Shown piece after piece: positions 11,258 through 25,168 of a DNA stretch of 64,000 nucleotides. The stretch covers positions 238,078,512-238,142,511 of the forward strand of contig CM060846.1 in NCBI GenBank assembly GCA_030762175.1, in the 5' to 3' direction. Each line of letters starts with the position of its first letter. Positions within the stretch are counted from its first letter, which is position 1. The DNA is from Metallyticus violacea (lineage: Eukaryota; Arthropoda; Insecta; Mantodea; Metallyticidae). The notes under the pieces were generated by a model that was not told the DNA's origin, searched no databases, and saw only the letters and a list, made by a program, of their open reading frames with translations. A program made the translations under genes and the position numbers.

Positions 11258-12020
11258 GTTACGTGAGAGCACAAACGAAAGGGAACACCTGGGCAGTCTA
11301 TGTTACATGATGGAATTTTCCTAACGCAAGGGTTAACATTTGTGTCCGTGAAATGAATAGTAGGAGTTTCGCGCCACCAATGGATTTTACGATGCCAGCT
11401 TAGAGTAGTTTAACATTTTAAAGATGGGCCTGCTTCTGCGCTTAGATTTGTAAAGGCCGTGGCGTCTAGATTAAGCACATGGCCAGCCACGCCAAGGGAT
11501 GATATTTAAGGAAACGAAATCGCACAGTTTTCAATTATTTCTCAGTCAAGCACTCAGTTCACGCCGTCATCTTCTTCTCTCGCCGCATCACGCTAGTTAA
11601 GCAGTTCGAAGTCATCCAACGCAGTTGTTGAGTCCAGCTGAGTAGAGAGGCATTCGTCATTCGATCGTCGGCGGACAGCAATGAGTAGGAGCGTAATTAA
11701 TACCATACACGTGTAATTTATAATTATCGCGAGATATTGAGGTGAAACTTTCGTGTGATAAATTAGTGATAAGCGAATGCGAGATTTTGTAAATAGCTAA
11801 GCGAGAGTCGGAATACAAATTAATACTTATCGAAGTCTTGCTGCCAAGCGCCACATGCCACTTAGACAATAAGAGTGGTTGTTTTCAGTCATGCGTCCTT
11901 CACCAGTACATAGTTAGCCAGCGAACAGAGTTAATTAATAAGCAATCAAAGGGTTACGGGCATTCATCTACCAAGTCGGACAATCGACCCTTTGTAAAGA
12001 GAAATGTGTCAGTAAATACA
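11258..12020 (+). mobile_element. Possible solo LTR or LTR-like block
   Basis: This GC-richer block begins TGTTACGTGAG right after a T-run and could end in ACA near 12,020. It has a TATA-like gatatttaagg at about 11,500, followed by cagtcaagcactcagttc, which looks like an LTR promoter and start. No target duplication, primer site or coding region supports it, so this is a weak call. The ORFs across 11,838-12,335 on both strands show no known domain. Confidence 0.3.
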
Positions 12021-12892
12021 ACTGTCTGGTTACATTCTATCGTGTATTTATATATCGAGCTTACTTCCCGTGCCCCTCCCTGTTCTCTGAAGAAGGCAAC
12101 GAAGACGGCGGAAACCCTGGAACAAAAGGAAACTGAAGAAAGTGCAGTTGCCTTCCACGCCCATGTAGCAACAGTTCACGTCGAGAGCAGAACCCTTTCT
12201 GTCGGAAACCTGAGGGAAACCCACTATAAGACCGTTAGCTAAACATACTTCAAATTTGGACGCATAACTGCAGGCCCTCAACAACTCAAAATTAGGCAAG
12301 CAACACGTGGTGCCATCACTTCGAAACCCACACAAAAACGCTTTCAGAAAAATAAATGCCTAGAAGCTTAGAGAAGTAATAGTAATTCAAGTCATCTATT
12401 ACAACATATAATGTTCTTTCAGATAACTAGAAATAGATTTATTGATTAAGAGGAGCTTACCAATACGTAAAGTAATGTTATATTAATTCTTCTTTAATTA
12501 TATTTATATTATATAATTATGAGTTGCAGACCACTGCATAGCGTATGCGAAGAGCTTACTTTTGTTCATACGAGAGAATTGAAAACTACAGATATGCTCA
12601 TAAAACAGTGAAGTACGTCTTAAAGTTCACAGGATAATTTGCAGAATAAGAAACACCCAGGAACTAGCATTTTCAGAATGTTCACATGCTATATCTGACA
12701 TGTCTATCAGAGAGATAATGGGCAAAACTTGGAACAGGAGAATCTTAGAAATTAACACTTGCAGTTCAACATCCTGTTCTGACTTGGATTTTACTGCTAG
12801 TCATCGTGCAAAATAACCTTTCAGCGATTATCTGGACAACACGTTAACAGGAGAAGTACTTCAGTGAGTAAAGGTAATGGAGTTAGCACTTT

Positions 12893-12907
12893 CGTTCGTT
12901 CGTTCGT

Positions 12908-12943
<36 letters not shown>

Positions 12944-12980
12944 GCTTTCTCTCTTTCATTCATTCATTCATTCATTCATC
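12893..12980. repeat. Compound tetranucleotide microsatellite
   Basis: TTCG, then TTCT, then ATTC repeats run one after another, ending in a T-run. Confidence 0.95.
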
Positions 12981-14828
12981 CATTATTTTTTTTTTGCAAC
13001 GTTTAACTTGGCTTTTGGAAAGTAAACAGTTTAAGGACATGCTGTAGAAATTGTGTCCTTCTTACCAACCTCTTGCAAATTTATTTCGAATACGACTACT
13101 TGATAATGTGTGCGAAGAAAAATCCAAACAAGTACATGCTGATCCTCACACAGTTTTACACATCAATGGATGGGAAAATGAATTCAATAATTTAAAGAAT
13201 GTTATCATCATTACATAACTTAGTGCTTGAAAATCAAAAAGTATATTTTGGAAACTTTGAATCACAATCATCACACACGTCACCTTTATTTTTAAGTAAT
13301 AAACATGTACTAGGTATTTTTTTAAATGAAAGGCGATTTCAGTACAAATTATGAGTTAAAGACTATTTGGGCAAAAAACTGTTTCCAATTGAGCGGACGA
13401 AGCTGCAAAGTTTAAATAACTTATTAGCTGAATCTACTAGTTAATTATGATGACGCTTGGCAAAACCAGGATGCTTTGGGAAATTTAATGCCCTTGTCCA
13501 AAAGTTCGCAAAAAAAAAAAAATGTATACTGAGCCCTGGGGAAACCTTTTGCATCCAGAGTTTCCAATATGAAACCTTCCACTTGGCCAAGATATTCTTC
13601 ATTTAGATTGTATCCTTGATATTGCTGACAGATTATACACTTAAGCACATACAGTTAAAGATTGTTGTTTCCACTTTTCAAGAGGATATAGCTTGTCATC
13701 ATGAACAGCAGAAGATGTAGAGTTATCCATATTTCCATTGCTATCTGACTTCTGACAAGTATTGATAAGGTGACCAACGGATTTCTAAGTGCATTTGTTT
13801 CATATACTTGTGAAACAGAAATTTCTGCAAATAAAATTAATTTCACACATTTTATTCAGTTCATCATTAGTTGCCACTTCACGCATTGCTGTGATGTTGT
13901 TCTCCGGGTAGGTACACGCATCTCGTTGAGAGCACCAGCGGGATTCAGGGAAAGTCAAACTCTAGAACTAACCATATTTATGCTACTGATCTGCATATTT
14001 GAATGTTTTCAAGACTTGGTTTACTTTGATATTTTTATTGGTAACACGTCCTTAACTAATAGATTTACAATGCGTGAGCTATAGAGAGAACTGCATTACT
14101 TATGACCTTGCTCATTTTTACTAATGCTGCTGGTATTACAAGATACGGAACAGTCGATATTTATCTATTTCACATAGCTCCTTTAAATTTTAAAGTGACT
14201 TTTTTGTCTGTAACTAATCTGACAGCTAAATTTGGTACTAATGTATTGTGTTGTGCTATTTACTTTTTAAACACAAAAGGAAAATGCTGGAGTTTCAATG
14301 GCATTTTAGAATTATTATAAAATCTGTTTCGAAACATAGCAGAGACAAGATTCTTGTGTTATACGAGTATTCATCCTAAATCTTATTCCTGTTAACGTTT
14401 CAAATAATAATGTTTTTATTATCATAAGAACTAGTCAGAAAACAACTATTACTACTGCAAAGAATGGAGTGCATAATTATTGGCTGAGGCGTTATTCACA
14501 ATATATGCTCCCTGGTAATACATATAACATCTGAAGTTAAATATAAATTTTAAATAATAACTCATAAGTAATTAATAACTAAGTAATAACATTACAATTT
14601 TAATGGCATGGTAAAATAGGGAAGAGTTGTGAAACATGAGTGATTACAATTTGCACTGAATATTTTGTATGCCATTGCATTAACAGAACTTTAAAAATAA
14701 AGTAATTCATGTTTAATTTGTTAATATCAATTAAATGTTAGTTTATTACTTTCAAGTATAAATCTGCCTTTACATTAATATTTTACATGTAAATTATTTG
14801 TATAACTTATAGGTCATTAACTCGTCCT

Positions 14829-15126
14829 ACTTATTTATGTTTTTATTTGTTTTATTTACGGACGCTATTCAACATCTCAGGTCATCAGCGTCCCATTCAA
14901 ATCAGGGTGTGAAACGGTCGACAAATTTTGTTCAGAGGCCTCTTTTTTCAGGCTTCAGGTTCTTTACCGTGCCGTAAATGTACGACACGGGACCCAAGGC
15001 TTTACTTCCCTTCCGAAGGAAGCCATACTTACGCCCCAAAAAATCCATCGGTCCTGGCCGGGATCAAACCTACGATTTTGGGTTTAGGGGGCTAGTATGG
15101 TTACCACTACACCACCTGGATCGACT
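14829..15126 (-). repeat. SINE family A copy
   Basis: Full-length family A on the minus strand. Its tail side starts ttatttatgtttttat and its tRNA-like head (tggtgtagtggtaacc on the minus strand) ends near 15,120. The 8-bp duplication CTCGTCCT flanks it at 14,821-14,828 and 15,127-15,134. Confidence 0.88.
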
Positions 15127-15839
15127 CTCGTCCTTTATTGACTAACGTAATCATACAATTATTGTACAAGTGCATTGTATCTGTGCAAAGTGGTTTGTTC
15201 TCCCTGGTGACAATACTTCATGAAATATGTAAACACCTTTGCTATTTTACTGTGGCCCCATTTCCTCCTACTCCTCTTTGGAAGCCGGTTACAATTGCAA
15301 CGAGCATTCTGAATGAGGGGCACTTATACCTATCGTACTATTTATGCTTGCAAAAAATACCGCACATATTTCCAAGGCATTATTTCGACACCAGTCAGCA
15401 AGGGATTGCGTTGTAGCAAACTTTTTTGGTCTTTAACCGCTGGTTACTCTAGTAATCGGTATTGGAATCCAAAAAAAAAATAGGGTGCCCGAGTCTCCGC
15501 AAGTTCCAGGAAAGGCAGATAAAGTGAAAGATGCTATTATCACTAGAAAATGTCCTTATTATTTAGACACGGACACAAAAGCAAAACTACACTCCGATCT
15601 AGATTCAGTGGTTGGGGAATGGTTTACGTGTTTCCTCCGTAGGTAAAGCTCGAAACTATTTGACCTATGAAGTTGCCAATGTGGTCCTGAATGCTGTGTT
15701 CCAGCCCAATTTGTCCGTAAGGTCAAATGCCGTACTTAATGTGATAATATAAATTTTATCATATATCATATTAGCTACTATTGTGCAGCTCCCTTAAAGA
15801 TTTCCGACTGATGAAAGTAACCCGTTTACTCTGCCGCAA

Positions 15840-15862
15840 CACACACACACACACACACACAC
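15840..15862. repeat. (CA)n microsatellite
   Basis: Pure CA run of about 23 bp in the 10-kb intron. Confidence 0.95.
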
Positions 15863-16129
15863 GGCATATACAAAAGTGCCAGTACACTGCATTTATTAGT
15901 GCAGCGTGATCATCAGCATTCATCTCTATTCATAATTGACTTAAACTATTTGTACCGGGTTCAGCGCCTTATAAGGTAACAATGTGACTCTGCCTGGGGA
16001 CTCAAAGTTAGAGCCATTGATTTAGGTGATACATCGCTTGGAAATCATAAGGAAGCTTCCACCAGTCCGCAATGTCCAGTGACATCCTATCCACAGCATA
16101 TGCGGACGATTAGTGTAGAGGGTGATTGT

Positions 16130-17230
16130 ATAAGTAACTTGCATTATATTAAAGAGAAATAGTTCAGTATTGCAACGCATTTTATTTTTCGATACTGTCC
16201 CTTTGAAGTTCCACGGACTTGCTCCTACGTTTCTCCAGGGCCCCGGTTTCTTCGAGACCCTCAAAATACTCGCTTACCTCCTGTATGATCTCTTCATTTG
16301 ACTTACATTTGTGTCCCACCAGGAAAGTTGTGAGCTTCGAAAATAGATGGTAATCCCAGGAAGCGAGATCAGCTGGTGAATACGTTCGATACAGAAGCAT
16401 TTCAAATCATAGTTAGCTCAATTTGTCCTGAGCGACGCGCATTAAATACACCGACACACTGTTATGGTGAAACACTTTCTCTTCGTCATTTCCGGACGTT
16501 TTTCCACAATCGCTGTCTTCAGTCACTCCAAAAGTGGTACGCAGCATCCTCCAGTAATATCTTCCCCCTTCTTTAAATACTCAATCAAGGGAACGCCTTT
16601 TGCTTCCCAAAAAATTGAAGCCACCGCCTTCCCAACGAATGGAACGCGTTTCGACTTTTTCCGAGCCGGTTCGTGTCATGCGGTCCACTCTTTAGACTGC
16701 TATTTAATTTACGGTATATAGCAATAAATCCACGTTTCGTCCTTAGATGCTAAACGTCGAAAAATTGGATGAATCCATCTTAATTATCTTCAAACAGTTG
16801 GCCGATATTCGCATATGACTTTCCTTTTGCTCCGGAGTGGGCAGAAGTGGCACCAATCTTGCACAAAGTTTTTAATGTGTAATTCTTTATGCAAAATAAA
16901 AATAACCCTCTAAGTTGAAATTATCGTTGTTTCTGCTAATTCGAGTACTTTTAACCCTTTTGTCAGTCAAAACAATATTATGAATTTAATTGACGATTTC
17001 TGACTTCACAGCTGATTTTGGAGCTCCAGGACATGGTACGTCTTCGATGTTTGTTCTTCCATGCTTGAAGTCATTTATCCAAAGTTGAACGATTCCATAG
17101 GAAGAGCATGCATCATCCAATATACTCAAAATCCTCTTGTGTATTTCCTTTGCTCTTTTCACTTTCACAAAAATGAATTGAATAAACTGAAAATTGCAAT
17201 CTAATCCATTTTTTACTATCACTTGAAATG
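16130..17230 (-). pseudogene. Mariner transposase relic
   Basis: On the minus strand the order is right for a mariner transposase. Around 17,150-16,990 there is a helix-turn-helix region with KEIHKRILSILDDACSSYG and GRTNIEDVPCPGAPKSA. Near 16,690-16,540 is a segment with IEYLKKGEDITGG, and near 16,400-16,190 a C-terminal segment with YSPADLASWDYHLFSKL and LEKRRSKSVELQRDSIEK. Stops, frameshifts and loss of the second catalytic Asp region (16,410-16,440) show it is dead. The middle (16,740-16,980) is poorly readable. Terminal repeats were not identified. Confidence 0.78.
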
Positions 17231-18264
17231 CTTATGTTTAAACAAGTGCCAAACAATGAATTAACATCAGAATGACTAGTGATTATAGAATATTGATACA
17301 TAGAAGGTAAATTTCATGACCACATATACAGATATTGCTGTTGCTCTCTCACTAGTATACAAACCAAGTTACTATCAGGCCTCATATAAGGCGAGGAGAA
17401 AACCACTGCAGTAAAAAGTCAGTGCAAGTCAAATGATAATCTCTTGTGTAACTCCGAGGTGCGCAGTAATTATTTTCAGGCAAAAGCTCCAAGCACCAAC
17501 CCTGCCCCATTCGGTGGTGACCAACCTGAGTTATATATCATCTCTAAGCACACGAACAGAATGAACATTCATGTAGTCTCTGATGTGCAGTATTCTAGAG
17601 TTTTCCTTCACATTCTTTTGCCAGCTTTACTAATTAATCCATTGGGTTTAAACTCTGGCTACATAATGGCCAACCAAGCTCAGATAGTTGAAGTTAAAGT
17701 ACTTTGTGTGTTCTTCTACTTTCTAATTTCCTTCTGGTATTGCAGTGGCGTGATATTTCTTATTGAATGTTGTGTGCTTTTAAGAGGGTAATATATCCAA
17801 GAATACCTGTTTACAGTACTACAAGCCAAGAGCTTATTATATGCAATATTATTTTGCAGAAAACTTTTTCACTTGTTTTGTAGAACACTTTTAATGCATT
17901 ACACAGTAATTTGCAAATATCAACACTTTTAATGTTTCATAGAATAAAGAGTCTGTACTTTCAGAAATATTAGGTTTCTTGGAATATAAAATATTCTGAG
18001 AATTGTGTCATCTTGTCATTGGCCACTAAGTGCATACATAGCTTGAAAGCAAGCATTTTTATAATTTTCAGCTGGAAAAAAACAAAACTGGACCAGACCA
18101 TTTTATGCTAGGTTTTGTTGTTAATACGGTAGAAATTCACCATTTGCTGATTGATTTTGAACAAATTTTATGAAATATTTAAGTAATAATTGCATTATTC
18201 AAAGAATCAAGTAGGGCATATAAATACAATGTTCATATAGTTGATTTACATTTTCTGACTTCTG

Positions 18265-18314
18265 TAGATGTGATTTTGTAAATTTTGTTTAGATGTGATT
18301 TTGTAAATTTTGTT
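18265..18314. repeat. 25-bp tandem duplication
   Basis: tagatgtgattttgtaaatt plus ttgtt is repeated exactly at 18,265 and 18,290. Confidence 0.9.
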
Positions 18315-19787
18315 TTGAAAGAATAGGTTGGTGATAATAGATTTAGCTTTATCCTTGAAAGTAATCAGGATTGCAGTTTTATATCTAAAATAATTTTATT
18401 TATATAAAAAAATAATAGCTAGTTTCAGCCTTGAATACAGTCATTAATTTTTTGACTATATTTACATGAATTCTAATTCAAAAATATGTGGATACCAGAA
18501 GTGCTAATGATATTTCTCATTATTATGATGAAAAAATCAGCATTCCTTTTGTTAAATATAAAGCAAAGGATTTGAGCAGTATTTGCTAATCAAAATATGC
18601 ACGGCAGTTCACTAATACTAAAGCAGAGTTTAAAATATGCTTATTTTTTAATAATATGTCTTTTCACAAATTTTAATTTCAGATAGAATATTTGTATAAA
18701 TAAAATTCATAAAATATGGTTTGTTCAGAAGTAAGTTTGTTTTCTATTAAAGTAATTTCTACAATTGTGTACAACAAGTTATTTCAAGGTAAAACAAACA
18801 TTTCCTCCATTCATTAAAAGGTTGGGCTAAAAAGGACTCCAGTGTCTCTAATTTCTTCTGCTATTCCAAATTAAAAATTTTGGTAATTTTCAAATTTATT
18901 TAAAATAGATTCAGTAATGATAAAATAGTTTTCAATAGCATTTATACGTTATACTTATTCAATTCTTAAATGAATGTATTTTTTTCAATAATGTGAATAT
19001 GATTTAATAAAAATCTTTGTTGCACAATTTGAAAATAAAAATAGAATAGTACTACTGCCTTATAGTTAGAAGGAATATAGTAGACAGTGTAAATAACAAA
19101 TACAAATTTTGATGACATAGCAATCTATGTGCCTAAACAGTTAAATTTTTATGTATTGCATACAACATTTAGGAAAAAATCAATTCATTTCTGTCCATTT
19201 GAAACATGGCTATGCAACAGATGTAATAAAAAGCATTTCAGCATTTTATTGTTCTATATAATAAGTAAGTAGTAAAGTTTTGTGGTACATACTTTGTTTC
19301 AGTACTAACAGGAAATTAAATGGAAAGCAATTAATGTAAGAAAATAACTTTCATACATATATACTTAAACCTCTACATAATTACTGAGTGGATGTGTTGG
19401 AATGCATAGTCAAAAAATTTCATATTGTTTTCTCCTGAATTGTGAATAAATTAACAATTTTCCTATGAAAATGTTTGTGGTAAGTTCTTTTCCATACTAT
19501 ATATATGCAAAATATAATTTTTTTTTTAAGAAAAATGAATATTTCAGCAGCCTAATTAAGGAAAATGCAGGAAGATTCAAGAAAAATGCAGTCTTTAATT
19601 CAATAACAGTGCAAACATTAGCTAAAATCAGCTAGTAGTAACAACATTAGATCAAACAATTTGTCTTCAAGTAATTTAAACTCATATTTTAATACATGTT
19701 AATAGCTGCATATCTGAATATAAAATCAATTGTATTAAATTAAGTGGATTCTACAATAATGAGAACATTAAGATTGTTATTCCCTAC

Positions 19788-19970
19788 CTGTGTATATAAT
19801 GGGAATCTCGTGACGATAGTACACTAAAGCTGGCAATTGCTCAAGGTTATACTCCTCTGCAAGATCCTCATCTGCAATCTTCACAAAACCTATTCCAAGT
19901 GAGTCAGCTTCATCATCAATGTTCTCCAGTTCTTGCAGGGCTTTGGCACACTTCTTGCATTCTGGTTTAT
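19788..19970 (-). CDS. l(2)01289: Coding exon, catalytic-like half of thioredoxin module 1 with CXXC
   Basis: This 183-nt exon has phase 1 at both ends, acceptor catgtag and donor gtaggg on the minus strand. The 61 codons encode the part of a thioredoxin fold from the active-site loop onward. Visible parts are PECKKC (a CXXC motif), the helix ALQELENIDDEAD, the strand GIGFVKIADED, and EQLPALVYY with the cis-proline expected before the fourth strand, ending IPIIYTG. Of the three 183-nt exons in the window it is the only one that keeps both redox cysteines, so this module could be oxidoreductase-active while the others look structural. It follows the 36-nt microexon and precedes the linker exon at 9,595 across a 10-kb intron. 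Confidence 0.9.
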
Positions 19971-20213
19971 CTACATGTACAAAAAATTTGTTTAAAAATG
20001 ATAATAATAAATTTGATTTATAATACTATTTACTTTTGTTATGTAAAAGTTTGTAGGTATTTGAAAAGCATCTTAAATATGATATTAAGTATAAATACCT
20101 ATAGGGATAACTCTAAATGTCTATGAGGTGGAAATAGCCCAATTTATAATTAGTATCTGTTTACATATCATTAAAGTGTAACTTGCTTAATACAAGATAC
20201 AAGAACAACTCTA

Positions 20214-20385
20214 TGATGAATTTTACTGACATAACTATTTGAAAACTAACCACATTTTTCTTACAGTTTTTTTGTTTATTTGTAGCTGTTCATATGAATG
20301 ATGAATTTTACTGACATTATTTGAAAATTAACCACATTTCTCTTCAATTTTTGTTTTGTTTTTATTTTTGTACCTATTCAAATGA
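20214..20385. repeat. 85-bp tandem duplication
   Basis: tgatgaattttactgacat starts at 20,214 and again at 20,299; the copies share aaccacattt and a T-rich end. Confidence 0.8.
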
Positions 20386-21671
20386 ATATTAATCACCAAT
20401 GACTATGAAATATCAATAAATAATGGCCTTGTACACATATTACTAGTAATCTGTCATTCTAATATGGGAACACTGGTATTTACCATGCTTTTTCTACTTT
20501 ACACTGATATTTTCAAAAATACTTAAAATATATTAGAAGTTAATTGATTAAATGAAATTTTAATATGAATTTCAGATAGATTAGTATGCTTATCTATCTG
20601 ATAGAAAACATGCTTTGCAAGGGACATAATGTCTGGCATTGATAGTCATGGCAATAGCAGAGCTTATAAATGTTATTATATTTTTTTTATTTATAGGAAT
20701 ACATTCATGAATTACCTTTGCATGAATATTAAACAAGCAGAAGATCAGCTAAAATTTTATCTGAAATCATAATTTATACATTTTATAGCTTTTATTATTG
20801 TGTTATAACACAAAGTTATTTTGTTTTTCTGTAAGGAGCTTAATTTTCATTTAGTTAGTAACAAATCTTAACTTTTGAAAAGAATGTTCATGCATTTTCT
20901 TTGATAGCGCAAGGATCTGTTGGCATCCCTATTTTAAACAATAACTTTCAATCTTTACTTTATGTCACTTTTATTCATTTACTCTTTATAATTGTCATTT
21001 TAACCATTATCAAATCTTCTAAACATAGATATTTTTCCCGGGTAATGACATACATTAGCATCAGAAGTGCTATTCCTAGTGCTATTTTGCATTTCAGGAT
21101 TATTGTTAGGACCATGTTTTTCAGAGCATATAGCCATGAATTAAAATTGAATTATTAAATATTATATTTATTAATAAGATATTATAACTCATAACTTTGA
21201 AGAAAGAAACTCCAAAATGAATAGTTTACAAAATACTTTTCAAATCCTTAAAACCTGCAAATGCAAAATATATACAAAATATATATCATCAGTTGGACTT
21301 CAGTACTGTACATGTTGTTAACATTTGGAACATAAGTAAAACTATAGAAAATTTGATGCTCATTCCAAATGATATCTGTAAATAATGGATTAATCATGTC
21401 CCATTTAAATTTATTTTGCTGGCTTTCAAACGCATTTACTATAACTTTTCAAACATATTGTCTACAACTTATTCCTCTTGAGCAATTATATATAATGTCA
21501 AACATTATTGGATAGGTTAATATTGTGTACATATATGGCAAAAATATCAAGGAATGAAAGTTTCTTAAGCTATACAAAAGCAAAACTTTTTCTTAAAATG
21601 TTAGCTATACACGTGTTTTTCTATGAAAATTATTGCTTTACTTTTTTGTTTTCTATTTATTGTTATTTTTG

Positions 21672-21672
21672 G

Positions 21673-21712
<40 letters not shown>

Positions 21713-21731
21713 AATGATGACGATGATGATT
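21672..21731. repeat. (GAT)n microsatellite
   Basis: GAT triplets with a few variants in the AT-rich intron. Confidence 0.95.
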
Positions 21732-22599
21732 TATTGAACCATTAACAATACAAATTTTAATACACCTCATTAGCTATCAAAAATACAGTAATATACCTTA
21801 AGGTAAGACAGAAACATTATAGCAGATATAACCCATAATAAAAAAATAAAGCCATTGGTATCAGTATCAGAAATTAAATTACACTATGAAATGCTTAATT
21901 TTTAAACCACGGTTTTAAAATTGCTTAAACCATTTTATCTAACAAAAGATACATTAACAGGCAGTATATTAAAAATATTTAATGCCAATAATTATAAAAT
22001 AGTTTTGGCTTCAATCAACCTATTAAAAGGTATGTTAATTATATGCTTTTATCAATTATTAAAATCACATGTTTCAAACTCAATTTAAAATCTGCTTAAT
22101 GTTCTTTAGTATATAATAAAACATTCAAATTAAAAAAAGAGAAGACAATGTAAAAATTTCCAATTCTACATGAAAGGTATTAAAATACATTTTATTTTTA
22201 ATTTGTTTAACATTCTTATAATTTTTTCTGGAAAATAAATGCTTGGTTCTAATTATAAGAACCAGAAGAATTGCTCCAAAATCGAATAGCATACAATAAA
22301 TGTGAAAAGTATGTAGTGGGCCTTCATTAATAAACTCATTCATAAATAAAGTTAATATTATAATCAGGTGAGTAATCCCAAACAATTTAGTACATAAATC
22401 AAATTTCAGTCAAATTTAAGTGTCTGCATAAAAACTTAAAATTTAATATGTTTTCCATTAACATTTTTTCACAAAATAAATACATTTTCCATTATTGTTT
22501 TATTTACCAATAACTTATAGGTAGTAAATCATTTTTCAGGACTTTGTGATACACCTTTAATATTAAATTATATCTTATCTAATCTATCATATGTTAGAA

Positions 22600-23090
22600 G
22601 AATGGTTGTATCATCTGCATACTTATGCATTTCTGCAATGTACGAATATATATTATTTAAAGTTATTAATATAATTATGAATAAAAAAGAATAAAACATT
22701 GACCCTTATGGAACACTATTATTGATTCTAAGATCTGATATGATTAGATTAATTCTTACACACTGTAATTTATCTGAAAAGTAAGATTTCATCAGGCATA
22801 ACTCTACCAGTTATACCATAATATCTAAATTTTTCAACTAAAACTTCATGAGAATCCATATCAAACTCTTTAGTAAAATCTTATAGAATTGTAGAAATAG
22901 ATTTAGTTCCCCCAAAACTATTAACAATATATAAGGAAATATCTTAAATTCCTTTTATAATAGTCCTATATTTCCTAAAAGCATTTTGAAACTCTAATAA
23001 TAAATTATTGCTTTTAAAATACATCTATATTTGTTGCATTAGTATTTTTTCTAAAAATTTAGATGTTACTGGAACAAGGAAAAATGTTCT
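22600..23090 (-). pseudogene. LINE reverse transcriptase relic
   Basis: Minus-strand frames read in the order expected of a Jockey/CR1-like reverse transcriptase: VPVTSKFLEKIL near 23,070, FQNAFRKYRT near 22,980, FTKEFDMDSHEVLVEKFRYYG near 22,860-22,810, RVNVLFF (normally a GxxLGPLLF strand) near 22,700, and a YADDTTIL-like catalytic segment near 22,620 where the first residues are damaged. It has drifted to very AT-rich sequence and has many stops. It is an old insertion. Confidence 0.7.
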
Positions 23091-24920
23091 GTAATAAAAT
23101 TGGAAGTATCACCTTCTTTATAATAGCACTGTTAAAGCCAATTGCAATAATAATTTATTGTAACATACAATGAAATTAAACAATTAATTTAATCAAATAA
23201 TTGGTATATATAATAATCTTTAGATCTTGAAGTAATCACATGACTAACACTGTATATTTTCAGATGAGATTAAAGTTCATCTAAATAACATTGCTTTCAT
23301 TTACAGGTTACCTGGAAAGGGATAGGGATATTATGAAAATATTTACTCTGTTATCATATGGAATCATCCTCTAAGGAAAATCAAGAAAATTTGAATACAT
23401 ATTTAAGTTTCAAGGAAAGACAATTAGATAATGGTGAACCTATCAGATAGAACCAGTTGAAGCCCATATTATGAAAAATTTGATATTTTAAGCATTTCTT
23501 CTGTGTATATCTTAGAGATGCCAAAACAAGCATTGTTAATTTAACTAAGAAAATAGATGTTCATGCATATTATTATTATAATTTATAATATTTTAAATAT
23601 ATATCTGTGCCCTATTCAAAGCAATGCATCACTATTTGAATCTATTTTGCCTACAGTACAAGAATACAGCATTTTGTCTAACAGCTCGAAAGAAATCAAG
23701 AACATAACAAAATTAAAAATCAGTTGAAAATATATCTGTTAGATAAATCATATGTTCTATTAAAGAGTAGATCAATTATAAACTATAACATATATTAGGA
23801 AAAAAACTATGTGGTTTGGTTGAGCCTTTATAACTAGCTCATTTTATGTACTTTTCACAGTATCGTACTTTTCACCAGTTTTGTTGATATTGTATTTTTC
23901 ACAGTATTGTACTTTATACAAGTATTGTTTTGTTCACATAATATATAATGAATTGTGTTTTTCTGTAACACATATTACAGGAATACTTATACTTGTATGG
24001 CAGATGTCTATAAGCAATTAAGAAATAAGATTTAAGTTCTAGAGATGAGAACCAACTGCCTGCTGTTACATTTCTGTTACTGAGAATCAATGTAGGCATT
24101 TTGTATGGGCATCTGCTAGACATTAAATATTTGTAATTCATATAGAATTCTTTACAATAAAATGAAATTATAAAATAATATTCTGAGATACTGCTGTAAA
24201 CGACTTGTGAAGTTATAAACTGATTGTAAATGCTGTAGTATATCTATAGGAAATTGTACTTATTTGTATGCACATGTACATATTGCATATTCATTTGACA
24301 CTGCATTAACTGTATATGTATTTAAATTGTATTCACAATTCTTTCCTTATATTGTAAATTCACAGATTTTGTGATGTAATTGTAGAAAATTGTACATTTA
24401 GATATCATGCTTGGCAACTACTCACCTTTAAACTAATTTAATATAATACATATTTGAAATATATTTAGCTCATGCTCTAGAAATGTTTCACATATTGTTT
24501 TCAGTAATAAAAATACATAATCTAATTGTGCCCAGTATGAAATATTAATTATAAAAGTTTATGCTAAAACTATAACATGACAATTTTTCGGTATTGTTCT
24601 TTGAACTCAAATTATTAAGAAAATGTTATTTTAGAGGAAAAAATGTTAATTTGTTTTTTATTTAGATAAACATAAATTTATGTTTTTCCATTCATATAAT
24701 AAATGGTATAAAAATGTATTTCTTTACTATCATTATGCATACTGCAAATGAAATTCTTACTATTTCTTAGATGAATATGCATAAAAGACATTTCTTGAAT
24801 GATCATGTGTGAATAAACAAATGACATGGGAACCAATGTTTAAAATGTTCACAATATAAATATAGTAAGCTACATTTTCTCTTAATTTCTATACTATTTT
24901 AAAGAGAATTAATAGACATA

Positions 24921-25168
24921 GGTGCCTGAGGTCATTAATGAATGATTAAACAGGAGTTTTGGGGTTTGAGTCTCACAATGGTATTTGCTAACTGGTATTT
25001 TTCCAGGTTTCCCTCAGTCTTCATCATGACAGGTACTGAGAAGGTAAGAAGTTAGACCTGAAATGCTTCTTTCATAATTAAAATTTCTTTCTCAACTTAT
25101 AATTTCATCTCATATATCATCAGTGTTCTCTGCCTGTTATACCTCAGTAGTGAAAATGGGCATTAAAT
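24921..25168 (+). repeat. SINE family B copy, old and AT-drifted
   Basis: The order of motifs matches the reverse complement of the other family B copies: a ggtgcctgaggtcattaa head, a ggtttgagtctcac B-box, then tttccctcagtcttcat, acctgaaatgcttc, atatatcatcagtgt and gaaaatgggcattaaa. Many C to T and G to A changes suggest an old insertion. Confidence 0.75.

Larger units (their letters stand above)
9739..19787 (-). other. 10-kb intron with several transposon relics
   Basis: Intron between the exons at 19,788-19,970 and 9,595-9,738. It contains a DUF4817-type fragment near 10,218-10,400, a possible LTR-like block at 11,258-12,020, a microsatellite at 12,893-12,980, a SINE at 14,829-15,126, a CA repeat at 15,840-15,862 and a mariner relic at about 16,130-17,230. 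I see nothing I can name at 10,520-11,220, 12,340-12,890, 13,000-14,820, 15,135-15,840 and 17,300-19,787. The reverse-strand ORF at 13,445-13,648 is unidentified. Confidence 0.75.

Noticed and set aside
11838..12335. Overlapping ORFs on both strands near 12 kb
   Set aside because: Two antiparallel frames over the same GC-rich DNA, neither with a recognisable domain; reported only as part of the LTR-like block.
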